Positions 32,687 to 45,123 of a stretch of DNA of 64,000 nt are shown here, piece after piece. The stretch spans positions 80,053,711 to 80,117,710 of the forward strand of contig CM019215.1 in assembly GCA_009741485.1 (NCBI GenBank), written 5' to 3'. Source of the DNA: Malurus cyaneus samueli (lineage: Eukaryota > Chordata > Aves > Passeriformes > Maluridae). The first letter of the stretch is position 1. The number at the start of each line of letters is the position of its first letter. The notes below the pieces were generated by a model, which worked only from the letters and a program-made list of their open reading frames with translations, did not search any database and had not been told where the DNA came from. The translations under genes and the position numbers were made by a program.

Positions 32687-35440
32687 ACTGGTTTGTTACA
32701 TGCTCATTTCTAAAAAAAAAAAGTCAGGACTGGCAACAATGGTATTCCCACCTCATGAAATTTAGACTGGCTGCAATATCATTCTATGTCATTAATGAAG
32801 ATAAACAGTTTTACTATATGGAAGTTTTAATGTTTTTTCCTCTATGTAGTTTTCATTTGTTTTGGTGTGTAAAAATAGTCATGTTTGGTTTTACAGTTCA
32901 CTTTTAATCAGAAATGTAGTACATCAGAAATGTTTTATTAAGCTATGTACCTTTATTTCAGAGACATTTCTTTCCATGCACACTGGATTGATACCTCTTC
33001 TCTTGAGAAACCTCCTCCTTGTGATTTTTTTTCTTCTTTTTTTGAGCTACCCTCTTATTAAAAATATATGGCTAGGTTTTATGAAGTTTGAGTTCATGTC
33101 TCACAATGTTGTTCCTCAGCTAGAGATTAGAAAATAATATGGAACTATCTGATACAAACATCTTTCTGCCTCATATTTATAGCCTATTTCTCCTATTTTT
33201 CTCTGGTTTTAGGGACAAAAAAAAAAATAATTCTAAGTCAGGAAGCTGGTATTGTCAGGAAGTTAGTATCAGAAACCAAGCACTGTTATTAGATAAGACT
33301 TTGCCCAATGCAAATCGGTAACTTTATTCCTCAAAAGTGTTGATTATGATCATGGTGTACCACATCTTCAGTTAAGGAGGACAGAGTGCCAGCAGAAAAC
33401 CTACAGTATGTGTGGAAATATACATTCAGCTTTATAATTGGTTTAGAATGATACTGCAACTTTCCTAGTGTTAACGTTTGGGAATATAGACGTCTTTAAG
33501 TGTTCTTTAGATAAAGTCTTGCTCCAAACATTGTGTTGATTTAACACTTGAAATGGCAATGGGCAGAAAGCAGCCATCATTGTTGCTTTTGAAAGAGACA
33601 TAATGTGATTTGTTTTTTTTTTTTTAAACTGACCTGTATGTAGCAATTTGTCAGGAGGAGTGGTACTGCTGTGGAAATTCAAGGAAGAGACTTTTCTGCA
33701 ATTTGGAAGCTTTAGTTCCATTATTAACATCTCCTTCAGAACACCCTTACTGAAATACATTTCTTATCTTAGTGCTGAAATCATGGGTAAAAACAGTTTA
33801 TGGTTCCTGTATCACAATGGTATCATTACTGGCTCAGGAAATACCAATTCAGAACTTTTTTTGTCCTCCAAGTCCCAGACAGCTTTCCAGACTGCTTGGA
33901 ATCTTTCTGGGGAAGTGCCCCACATGCTTTCCACATTGCCTGGATCCAGTGCTTCCAGCTGCCAGCTCCAGAGCTGATCCAGTAGCCCTGTATTTAAGCA
34001 GCCACGTGTTGAGTAAGTTGACTTGCAGAGTGAAAGCACACCCAGGCTTCTGGCGGAACTGCCAGGTGGTTTCACAGGACGTGGGCACAAGATTTCAGCT
34101 GCGCAACTCAGGAATTGCCTGTTTCATCAGGATATCAACTCTTCAATGGCTGCAGTCACTTTGCTTTTAATGAAGGTTTGGCTCCTGTCCACAGCCAGCA
34201 TAGAAGCCCTGGGGTCACAGCTGGGCAGTTTTCTAGATAGCACTCTGAAACTGAAATCAGGTTTCCAGGTTTTGGGCAATGTCACAATATATATATTTAA
34301 TCTAGAATTTAATCTGTTTTTATTACTTTGTCTCAAAAGAAATCAAAACTGCCCTACATTGTTTACGTAGGGCTAGGAAGAAAAAATCAAACCTTTAGAA
34401 ATTGTATGTTTTGCATAGAACAAGTTGAGAGTAGCCAATATACTAGTTTATTTGGAAAAATGTCAGGCAAGATTCTCTAATGAGACTCAGGGAAGTGTCC
34501 TAATGGGATTATGGAGTTCACTTTAGCTCCCACAGACATTCAAAATGAGGGAAAATAGTTATTTTTTCAATATTCCTACACATTCTTGACACATTTCTGA
34601 GGAAGGTGTGTAACACAATGCAAAATAATAAAATATGGCAGAAGCAGCTTGAACCATAGTCTGTTTAGTTTCTCCTTAAATCTGGTTTACTAAGTTAGTC
34701 TCCTTACAGTTGTGAGCAGTCAAGCAGGTAGTTGAGTCAAAAACAATCATGCCTGAAGTAAAAAGAGCTGTAATTCTGAAACATGAAGTTACATGGTATT
34801 CACAAGACATCACCAAAAACCAACCACACAAAAAAGGTTGCATAATCATCAGTGTTGGAGGAAATCAGAAGAAAACAAACACATAACACTTTGTCAATAG
34901 GAGTAAAAAAAAAATATTTTCTTTGAAATTTTTCAGCGCTTCCTCTCAAAATCTTGATGAAATTATTACAGAATACATTTTTCTGTGGGACCATTCTCTT
35001 GCTTCCTTCCCCTCTGAGTCGTTCTTGGTATGTTTTGCCTAACAAAGTTTTCCACAAATTTCACATAAGCTTGGGGATTTTGTGTGTGAGAAAATTTTAC
35101 AAGTAAATGCACCAAAAGAGGGTTTGTTTTAATTTTCAAGAGTTCTCAGTTTAGATGGATTATTTATCAATTGTGAGACCAAATATATTGAAGCTGTTTT
35201 GTTTTACCATGGCAAACCGGCTTTAATAGTTAAATACTTGCTCCTTTTAAAAACAAATAATCTGTTGCCGTTAAAAAGCAGTGGCACTTGAAAGAGAATT
35301 TCCAAGCAAAACAATTCTACAGCAAAATTAGTAGTTTTAGTTTCAAGAAAGAGTGGAGAATTAATTCTCTTAGCATGTGTAGATTATTGTAGGTTTATTC
35401 AGGTGTTAATAACGTCTAATGTTGCTGCTTAATACAGTGA
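32687..35440. other. Unique DNA, no gene assigned
   Basis: AT-rich, apart from 33640-34300, which is richer in G+C and carries overlapping frames of 60-130 codons on both strands, none with a recognisable domain. The region to either side shows only short T or A runs (33609-33624 and 34908-34917). Confidence 0.4.
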
Positions 35441-36705
35441 TCAAAAATTATGGAATGGTTTGGGCTAGAGGGGATCTTTCAAGACCACCAAGTTCCAATC
35501 CCTGCCATGTGCATGGACACCTTTCACTAGACCAGAACACTTGATCACTTCCAGGGCTGGAGCTTCCACAACTTTCCGGGCAAACACCCAGGACCTCTAA
35601 CCAGCCTCACAGTAAAGAACGTCTTTCTAATACTTACCCTAGACTTGTCCTCTTTCAGTTTAAAGCGACTCCTTTTGTCTATCAGTGCATGCCCTTGGAA
35701 AGAGTTCCTCTCCAGCCTTCCTGAAAATACCTTTCAGCTACTGGAAGGAAGCTATGAAGCTATAAAAACTCCCCAAAATCTTCTTCTCAGCCTGTCTTTG
35801 TAGAATTGATGCTTCAACCCTCTGATCATCTTTGTGGCACTCCTCTGGGCTCACTCCAACAGGTCCCTTTGCTCCTTATGGTGGAGGCCTGGAGCTGAAT
35901 GCAGTGTTCCAGGTGGGCTCTCCCCAGAGCAGAGCAGAGGGGCAGAATCCCCTCCCTCCCCTGCTGCCCACGCTGCTTTGGATGCAGCCCAGGACACGTT
36001 TGGCTCTCTGGGCTGTGAGTGCACATGGCTGGGTCATGTCAAATTTCTCATCCACCAACATCCCCAAGGCCTTGTCCCCAAGGCTGTTCTCATCCCTTTC
36101 ATCCCCTAGCCTGTACTTATGCTCGGGGTTGCCCCAAACCTTGCGCTTGGCCTTACTGAGCCTCATGAGGTTTGCACAGTCCCACCTTTCCAGCCTGTCC
36201 AGGTCCCTCTGGATGCCATCCCTTCCCTCCAGAGTGTTTAGTGCCCCACATAGATGGGTGTTGTCAGTGAAATTCTGAGGTGCCCTTGATCCCAATGTCC
36301 ATGTCACCAACAAGACATTGAACAGCACAGATCTGCTCGAGTGACCCCAGGGAGCTGAGCCACTCATCACTGGGCTCCACTTGGACATGAGCTGTTGACC
36401 ACAACTCTGAGTCCAGGCATCCAGAAATTTTTTATCCACCAAGTAGTCCATCCATTAATTCCATCTCCAGTTTAGGGACAAGGATATTATTTGGGATGGT
36501 GTCAAATGGTTTGTACAAGTCAATGCAAATGACACCACTTGTTCTTTCCTTATCCACCAATGCTGTAGAAGCCCTCCAAGTTTGTCAGGCCTGATTAGCC
36601 TCTAGTGAAGCCACATTGGCTGTCAGGAATCACCTCCTTATTTTCCATGTGTCTTAGTAGTTTCCAGAAGGATCTGCTCCATGATCTTGCCAGGCCAAGG
36701 TCATA
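35441..36705 (-). mobile_element. CR1 LINE, 5'-truncated, with 3' end
   Basis: The left edge TCAAAAATTATGGAATGG is the antisense of the CR1 3' terminus. It is followed by antisense CR1 3'-UTR and ORF2 landmarks, including TTGTGGCACTCCTCTGGGC, GAGCTGAATGCAGTGTTCCAG and CTTTCCAGCCTGTCCAGG. At the right, GATCTGCTCCATGATCTTGCCAGG is antisense to the KIMEQIL block of the RT. The span from KIMEQIL to the 3' end is much shorter here than in an intact element, so it has internal deletions. Confidence 0.9.
35876..36451 (-). pseudogene. CR1 ORF2 C-terminal fragment
   Basis: This 191-codon frame is the longest in the window. It contains GIQRDLDRLERW, NLMRLSKAK, LGMLVDEKFDM and RVLGCIQSSV, the conserved C-terminal part of CR1 reverse transcriptase beyond the catalytic core. 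The N-terminal part of the frame, and its start codon, are not natural CR1 boundaries. The frame is fortuitously intact in a dead element and not evidence of a functional protein. Confidence 0.88.
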
Positions 36706-39700
36706 CTATATATCAACATAAGCCTTATCATGTAGCACATAGTTCTTACCATATCCCAGTGTGACAGGAATGTTTGTTAGCAGAATGGGGACACATTCAA
36801 AAGCAGAAAATGAAAGATTGGGTCATCTTTGGAAACTTTGGTACTTATTTTTAATAACTTCACTTTTCATGTTTTTCCACTCCAATGATGGCTGGGTCAC
36901 GAAGCAATGCAGGAGTAGTCCTGTGACACATTTTGTTCTTTTTGTTTTATCTAGCACACAGATATTCCACTTGTTAAAACAGAAACAATAACCAGTCCTC
37001 ACTGCCCACAAAATCTTGTTGCTTAAGGGTGTTGTGTAAAAAACAGAGAATGTTATTTGAAGGATCTCGAAAAAGTGAATTTGTGTGAGGAGGAAGTAGA
37101 ACGGAGTGTTCGGGGGAATTTTGATTTTTATTATGCTTGAAAAAATATTTGTCCACACATACTAAAATTAATCAAAACACTGAGTGGAGTTTGCTAAAAC
37201 TTTCACAACTCTTCAAAATCCTTTTAGCTGTCTGTCCTCCTTTGACAAGCTGTTACTACTTTGTAAATTGAAAGAGGAATATATTGCAAAGTCTTTCTTT
37301 GTATATTGTCATGCAGGCATTTTTCTTCTGCTTCTAGTGAATATCCATTCTTCAGTTCTCAGAAATACTGTTTTCACAAACTAGAATGCAACAATTTTAT
37401 ATGCATGTTTTCTTTGAAAAAAAAAAAAAATAGTGCACGTTAGAAGTCCAAGCTAGGCTTACTGAACTCATTCCTTGCATTTAGAAGGATTTCAAGAGAA
37501 ATTCTTCCTTCCATACATATATAGAAGGAAGAAAAAAAAATCTATATATGAAATGCAGTAAATACACATATGTCTGTAAAGAATCAACATGAGTGGCTTA
37601 TTCATACATTATATATTTTTATAAATCATGGATACTTTGTTGTTTTGGAGGTTTTAGTTTGGTTGTGGGGTTTTTTTTGTTTGCTCTGTTCATGTTTTTT
37701 GTTTGCTTTTTGAATTGTTTGGGGGTTTTTGAACAGGACTTTGGATAAAGTCTAAATTCACAGAGTTTTGGAAATAATAGTGAATCACATAATTCAGGAT
37801 TCTGAAAGTAATTGAGACTTCTTAACTGAAACTGTATATTTGTGCTTCCATATAATACAGACTGATATAAAGGTATAAATTCTATATCTATGATTAAGCT
37901 TTTAACATGGTGAAATATATGAAATAAAGATATTGTCTCCAACCTTCCTTCCTTATTTTCAGTGAGTATAAAGAGGCTTCTCAATACACCTGAAATAGTG
38001 AAAGTGTTAAAAAATTAAATGAAAAATGAGAAAATGCAGAATAGTCTATATTTGGTTATATCTTTCTTAGAGAGAAGAATGGATAGAAGCAAGTTTGCTC
38101 ACACAAATCCACAACATTATTTTACAGGAATGAAAATATAAATATATTATTTGCCTCAGTGAATAGCTGCTGGGAGGCACTTGAGCATTACACCATATAC
38201 TCAAAAGAAACTTATATAAGGAGAAGGAAGAAGCTCTCTAATAATGTGCTTGACACAGTCTATGGAAGAAATAGAAAATATGCGTTTCCTGAAGCCTGTA
38301 ATTTACACAACTACTAACAAATTATATATCACCTTTTTTAACTTATGCTGTTTTATCTACCCTCCCCCTGCCTTTTTTTAAAAAAAGTCCATAGGCAACA
38401 GTTCCCTCTTTCCCTAAAAATTCCAGGCAGTTGCTGTCAAGATAGGCTTGCACTGGGGGGATATGAGAAATTAATTTGTTTAATTGAAGAACAGGAACTC
38501 AATTCATTTTAGAGCCCAGATGAGGCAGTTCTGTTGGAAGATTTAAATTTCATTAAATTTGTTAAGTTGAGCATTGGGTTAGTTCCACAACTGTCACTGC
38601 TTTTCCAATGTTGAGGCTTACTTATAAGCTTTCAAACAGAAAGAAACTTCTTGTTCATAGGTCTCTTGGCCATGATTAAAGGTGAGACTGTTCTTGTAAT
38701 GTGCAATATCCCTTCCTACATCCTACTCAGATTCTCCTGTAGATAGAGGATAAGAAATTTAAGTTTAGCATATTGAATGCTTTTTTGGTGTGATTTTATT
38801 AACAGTTGAGAGGTTTCATTTCTATGAAAGAGCTGCTTTCTATTTGAAATCATGCCAGGCCTCTTCCTCAATAAGGCTGTCAATTGATTTATACAAATTA
38901 TTCTCAGAGAACATCTCCTTAACTCTGAAATTTGTTCATTTATCCAATTCTGCCATGGCTTATGTCTTCAAGAATAAGGGTGCTTTGTTGACAAAATTTG
39001 CTATAATGAGCTCTGACTGCTGGAGCTTAAAAGCAGTCAGGACCCCTTACACACAGTGCTGTTCCTTTTGAGGATATTTTGTAGAGCTGAACACCTGGTC
39101 ACTTAGGGGCCAGAACCATTCAATGAGATAATAATGCTTCTGTGAACAAAAATACAAAGACTGTAAAAAAAAAACCTTTGAAATATACATTTTCCCTTTG
39201 TGTCAGATGAATATTTTACATACTTTTCATCAAACTAGAGGGGAAAATAAACTCAGAGGTCTATAATGGTTATTGTTTCTAGTGAGGCAGAATCCAGGAA
39301 TACAAAACTGAGATGGAACTTCAAGATTTCTATTCAGATTTTGAGAAGATATGTGAGGAGATGAATACTTGTCATTGAATCTCTTTCTACTGGAAGAAGA
39401 AATTTTGTCCTCATCTTCATTCCATCCATTCCACCTGCATCTGCCTGGCAAGTCAAAAAACACCCAGAACTGGACTTCTGCTTGCACTGGAGACCTTCAG
39501 TCTGTGCAGAGACTAAATGACACTGCATTGTTTTCCTTCTGCAGCACCAATACCAGTATATAATGAAATTAACTCCCTGGAGCTCTTTTCAAATAGTTGG
39601 CAAATCTGAATATTTGATTATTCATTTATGCAATATGGATATCCAGAATTCAGGTATTCTGAGTGATAGCATCCATTAAAAGTCTACAGAGTTTTATTTT

Positions 39701-42700
39701 GTCTACTATACCTCTATATTATACAAAATTTGACCAGCTTGACATAATGAGGCATTAATCACATCTGAAGATTTTCCTTTGTGAGGGACAGAGGCCCCTC
39801 TGTCCCAAAGTTGTGTTTTCTTAATCCTTATTACTTTTTCTTCCAGTAAAGTTTACCATCATTTCCATTTCATTGTGAATTGAACTATAGTTGTATCCAA
39901 AATTCCATATAATAGTGAATATCTTCAAATATTAATCCAGTATAAAGTTTTCTTTTCAATATTTTGTATATATTGAGTATTTTCTCTTACAAATTGTATT
40001 ATTTTTCATTACAAGTACTTTTGAAAACTTATAAAGATGTGATTCTTTTACTCTGGGTCGCTTACTTGTATTCTGAATTACCTCTGTCTACCTGTGCTTC
40101 CTATTTTTTTTGTTAACCTGGTACAGTGACACTGAAATGTTTTGTTTTTTTTTCTATCCCCTTAATAAAAGTATATTTTCTAGAATCAACTTCCCAAACA
40201 TATTAGTTGTACTTTTATGATATAGCTTTCCACTTTAAGAACACTTCAGTTGCTCTGCAGTATCGAAGAGCATCCAATTAAATTAAGTTGGCATCAAGAA
40301 ATATGTTTTGCTCCTGCAAAAGGAAACACTCACAACTTATGGAGAAATCTTAATGTCAATGATCACTTTGCTTACGTATTTACCCTAATTATAAAACATT
40401 TCCTTTTTTTAAAGTGAATCTTACGTAATACTCAAAAGTCTATTTTACATATCAAATTGAAAGCTTCTCTTCAATGTAAATTTAAAACTCTAATATGCAA
40501 AAACATAAAAGAAATATTCTTATGGAACAGCAAAATGTTTCTAGGTAGATATTTTTAATAACCTCTTGGTTCCTTTAAATAGTTGACTTTGTTATAGATT
40601 AGGTCACGTTCTCTTGCCAAAGTACAAGTTCTAATGCTCTTTCTTTATTGTTCTCTTGGTTTCTGCAGTAGTTTACAAAGAGAATGAAGTTTAAGATATT
40701 AGTGGAGGAGGAGAGTTTAGAGGGATTTGCTTAACAAAGCTTGAATAACTGATGGGGAAGATAACTTGTATGGAGAATTATTGTCAAAAAATGGACAAAA
40801 TTGCCTAGTTGAGTAAATGGTATTTAAGAGAAAAATTGAATGATAAAATATGTTTTTCACTTACATGACTAGAACATTTTAATTTTAACTGTAAAATAGG
40901 AACCACAATTTTGTAAGTGAGGCTCCATCTCACTAGAATTATGCTCTATTAGAATGTATTAAGAGAATGCCTTTCTTAATTCTGCTGTGTTTTGCAAGTT
41001 TCATATTATGTTTTCTGAATCCCACAAGAAAGCTCTGATTCTGAAGTTCAAAAGATCACACTCATCTGAACTGCTTCTTCTATTAATATGAAAGCCTGGA
41101 TAATTGCATAGCTCAAAGGCTTTGAAAAAAAGTCAGTGACGAAACTCTTGTATAATCTATGAAGTTTGCTGTGGTTAATGGGAATGAAGTTCATCCAGGT
41201 TTTTTAGAACAAATGTATACTTCATTTAAAGAGTTTTCAGATTAATAACAGCTGTTTGCAAATAAACGCCATAAAGGTACAGTCTTTGGATCACAGAAAG
41301 AAACATTTGGGATGCTCATATATTTAGATCAGAAACTAGAGGGCAAGTCAAAGAATCTGTAATGTTCTACCTTCAGCAGCCTTTCCTGGGGGAGAGTCTC
41401 TATGTCCAGTTTGTCACTGTCTGTTCGAGTCTAACAGTGGATCCTTTCTGACCTCTTGAGATGGACGTAACACATCCATAAAAAACACTACAGATTTTTG
41501 TTTTATCAGTTTTGGATGTAGTGTTCAGCACCACAGCACTGGAAATTGTATTTTGACTGTATGCCTCTGGGTTAGCTGGATCTTAATCATAGAGGTGTGA
41601 ACAGTGCCCTATAAAGCAATTTAACTCATTCAATTCCACTGAAATTTCACAAAAGCAATTGAAAGTCACTCAGTGGGAATTTTTCTTTCCCAAAATAGTT
41701 ACCTTTACATATTTTTAGTTTCTAACTTACTTGACATACATTATTTTGAATTATGGAAATAAGGTCTGTATCAAGTAAAAATCTGCCGGAAATCTGTTTT
41801 GGATCCAATACCATTGAGGAATTTTTTTAAGGTACCGAATGATGGAATAGGTGGTGTGTTTATTAAATTCAAGGCAACAGAAAGGTGGTGGTACTGTCAG
41901 GTATGTCAAAGCCTGGACTAAAATTCAAAGTAAGCTTGTGCTTCATTTTGTTGCTTGGAGGTTGGGATTTTGTTTATTTATTTATTTTGTGGACAGTGTG
42001 TTTGGTTGATTGTTAGGTTTTGTTTTTTTTTTTTTTTTTTTTTTAAGATTAAATTGTCGTTTATTAAGTAGAACCTTGTTATAAAGAGGTGAGGTAGAAC
42101 ATGGGTTGGATGTGACATAATGACATCATGCTAATATTTGCTTTATATGCAAAGGCAAAACTTCATGTGTGAAGGAAATGCAGGAATTCTTCACTTGACT
42201 CAGGCCAAGGGTGTCCTGGTAAATCAAATACAAGAGGGTCTCTGTCAGGAAAAACAACTGGCAGAGGACAACTCATATCTCATCATTATATCACTTCCAA
42301 CCCTTCAGAAAAGAATGACTGGATCTAGAGCACCTACTGGGCAATGTTCCTTTTGAGTCCTGGAGAACTGTTTTGGAAAAAGCAAAATGTGTATTGGCCA
42401 AATTGTGAAAGCCATACTAAGATTTTAGCTGTGCAAGAAACTGAGTGTCACAGCCTGAAAGTGGTCCATGGAAGTATTTGTTTTGCTAGTGCAAAAGTAA
42501 GTGTGGGCTGCTTTGGATAAATTGCAATTATTTGTCCTAAGGAAGAGTCTGTCCATCTCCCTTTGTTATCACCCATTGCCTAATGTTTTTGAAATAAATA
42601 CAAATATTCCACTGTTTTGATGCAAACACTTTGCAAAGTTTCTGTGGTGACTAAGTCATATAGAACAGGAGATATTGAAGCTAAATTTTAGCTAGGAATT

Positions 42701-45051
42701 TTTGGATGAAACATGCAGGAATCAGGATATTATTAAAGAACCAAGTGTCAAAATAGATTACTGAAGGAGAGCCTAGAGACACAAACCTTGGAATTCTGAG
42801 AATATTCTTGGAATACTCAGAGAAATATTCCTTTCAAAATGGCACTGGTATAGGTCCTGAGAATGAAAGATGGAGATTACATGAACTTTCTTCTCTTGGT
42901 TTCCTGTGATTTTCTTAAAACAATTGTACATAGTTGAATGTATTGATGAAAAATTATCATATCTTAAATTTGTCTGTACTCTGTTATAAAGAGAAATCTG
43001 TTTCCTTTATTTTTCACGCTCGTTTATTTGTGACAAAAATTTATTTGTAATTCAGGCATACCTGATTTTGCATATACAGAAAAAATAAATCTCTAGTTTT
43101 TCCCAGTGACTTGTTCACTGACTACTTATTTAGACAAAATAATATGGCAACTCTTACTTGATTTCATACACCATAGGCATTTTATAACCTTATTTTCATA
43201 CATTGTTGTAAAGGAATATTTATATGGACTGTGTCTACTAGCTGTATCCTGTAGCTCTTTAGTTAATATTTATTTAATATTAAAGCTATTGTACTGAAGG
43301 CGGGCTTCTTGGTATTCCAAAATACTTAAATAATTTTTAAAGTATTTTCTGAGCTTCAATCCATTCTGAATTTTGATATATTGCTAAGCTTTTCATTACT
43401 GAAACTTTTAGCTTCTGTTCACCGAGACTTACTTATAAGTGCATTATACATTCTAAGGTACTTAATTCCTTTTTGCCAAGTCAAGAAAAAAATCCTTTGA
43501 GAAAAAAAACCCTGAAATTATATCATAGTTCCTCTATTATCATGTTTTTTTTCCATTAGTTTTTAGATAACTTGTTTTCCCCTTCTATATCTTGTTATGA
43601 CATAAACATTCTAATGATTTAAGGTTATATTATACTATATGTATATCCGAAGAAATGGGTTAAAACTCAAAATTTGTACTTACAAAGTGTATATAGCTAT
43701 CAGACATTCAAAGAGATGCATTAATAAAGTTAAAAAAAAAGAATACACAAGCTGTTTTTACTTTAATAAAGAAGCCCCTTGTATTATGTTTTATTATGGC
43801 ATTATTCATGGTAATAAGGCAATATTTTTGGTTTTATTTTGTTTACTTATTTATTTTACTTCAGTCAGTTTTTAGCTTTCATTTTGGCATTCTTCCAGGT
43901 TGTCATTTTAACGATTTTTTTTCTCCCAATTACTTATGAATTATAAAAATCAGATTTTCCACTGGGATTTATGCTTGCATACTTTTTAAATGGCAGCAGA
44001 ATACCATATGGTGACCCCAGCTGAAAGCTCAGCATTGTTGGATCTTTGTATTACCTTTGTTTCTAAGTTTTCTGTATTACTGGAGCTGGAATTTAAGAAC
44101 ATAGATATGATATGGATGTTTGTAATTGTTCAACAGCTTCTTCAGAAAATATGGCAAAACAGAAAGGACTTTTGATACATGGAAGGAAAAAGAAAACCCC
44201 AAGATATCTCCTTTTAACCGATTAAATCCTTTCAATTTTAGAGAAGGAAATTTTGAAGAATCATTACAGCTTGAAGAATTTTGTGTTTAACCTCAAGGGA
44301 TCAAATCTAGAATATTGAAAAAGTGGTATCCTAAAGATTTTTTATATGTGATGATTGAAATACAATGAGCTGTATATGCTTAGATATAGCAGTAAGAATT
44401 TTTTTTGGCAATTTGAAAGCCAACAAGATCATAAATAAGTTTATTTTGTAATTTTGCTATTCACTTCTAACTGATTTCTCTGAATGTGAGATTTTTTACT
44501 GTTTGCATATGCCAGGAAAAAAAAGAATCAGCTGTGTAGGCAGAAAGCCAAAGAGCAGCCTTTTATAAATATGTGTGTTTCTGTGAGTAAACAGCAATGT
44601 AAACCAAAATTTGATGTATTATGTTTTAAAGACACAACATTTTGCATGTGAGGAAAATATCAACAGAACATGAAAGAAAGTTGATGGGGAGCACCCAAGG
44701 CACAGTTAATTACCTGGGAAGTGATATTTAGCACCATGTTTTTCTGTGGCCTGTTATTTTGGTTAAACAGCACTGCAAAAATCCCTTCCATCCATTCAAG
44801 TGAAATTCATGATGGCTTTTGCAAACATGAATGATAATTAGCCCAGTGTGATTCTGAAAACAGACCGAAGGAAAACAGGCAAGTTGGACTTGTGAGCCAG
44901 AATAAAATACAACCTATTTGAAGGTGGTTATAACTGTTGCCAGAAAAAGATATGGGGAAGGGAAGTACAATTCTTAGTATAATTTCATATACGATTCAGA
45001 ATACTTTAATGCTATTTTTTTATTTCATATTTCTGATAATACTATGCACAG
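36706..45051. other. Unique AT-rich DNA, no gene seen
   Basis: Over 8 kb without a recognisable gene or transposon. Short frames of 60-120 codons have no domain. Low-complexity tracts are an A run at 37418-37430 and a 22-T run at 42023-42044. Composition is typical of a bird intron or gene desert. Confidence 0.5.
42023..42044. repeat. Poly(T), 22 bases
   Basis: An uninterrupted T homopolymer. On the minus strand it is a poly(A) that could be the tail of an unrecognised retroposed sequence. Confidence 0.9.
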
Positions 45052-45123
45052 GGATTTCTGAAGTCCATGGAAAAACACTGAAAGCCATCCAGCACAGAAG
45101 AGAACTTTCTCCGGAGGGGCCAG
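45052..45123 (+). CDS. Candidate internal coding exon, 72 nt
   Basis: The interval is preceded by a pyrimidine-rich tract and ACTATGCACAG and followed by a near-ideal donor, CAG|GTAAGG. One frame is open throughout, entering with two bases of a split codon (phase 1) and leaving with one, so the exon is symmetric and could be skipped without a frameshift. The encoded stretch is charged and hydrophilic: it includes SEVHGKTLKAIQHRRELSPE. I do not recognise the protein. Decoy exons of this quality are expected in 64 kb, so this stays tentative. Its outgoing phase fits the candidate at 55353-55408. Confidence 0.25.
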
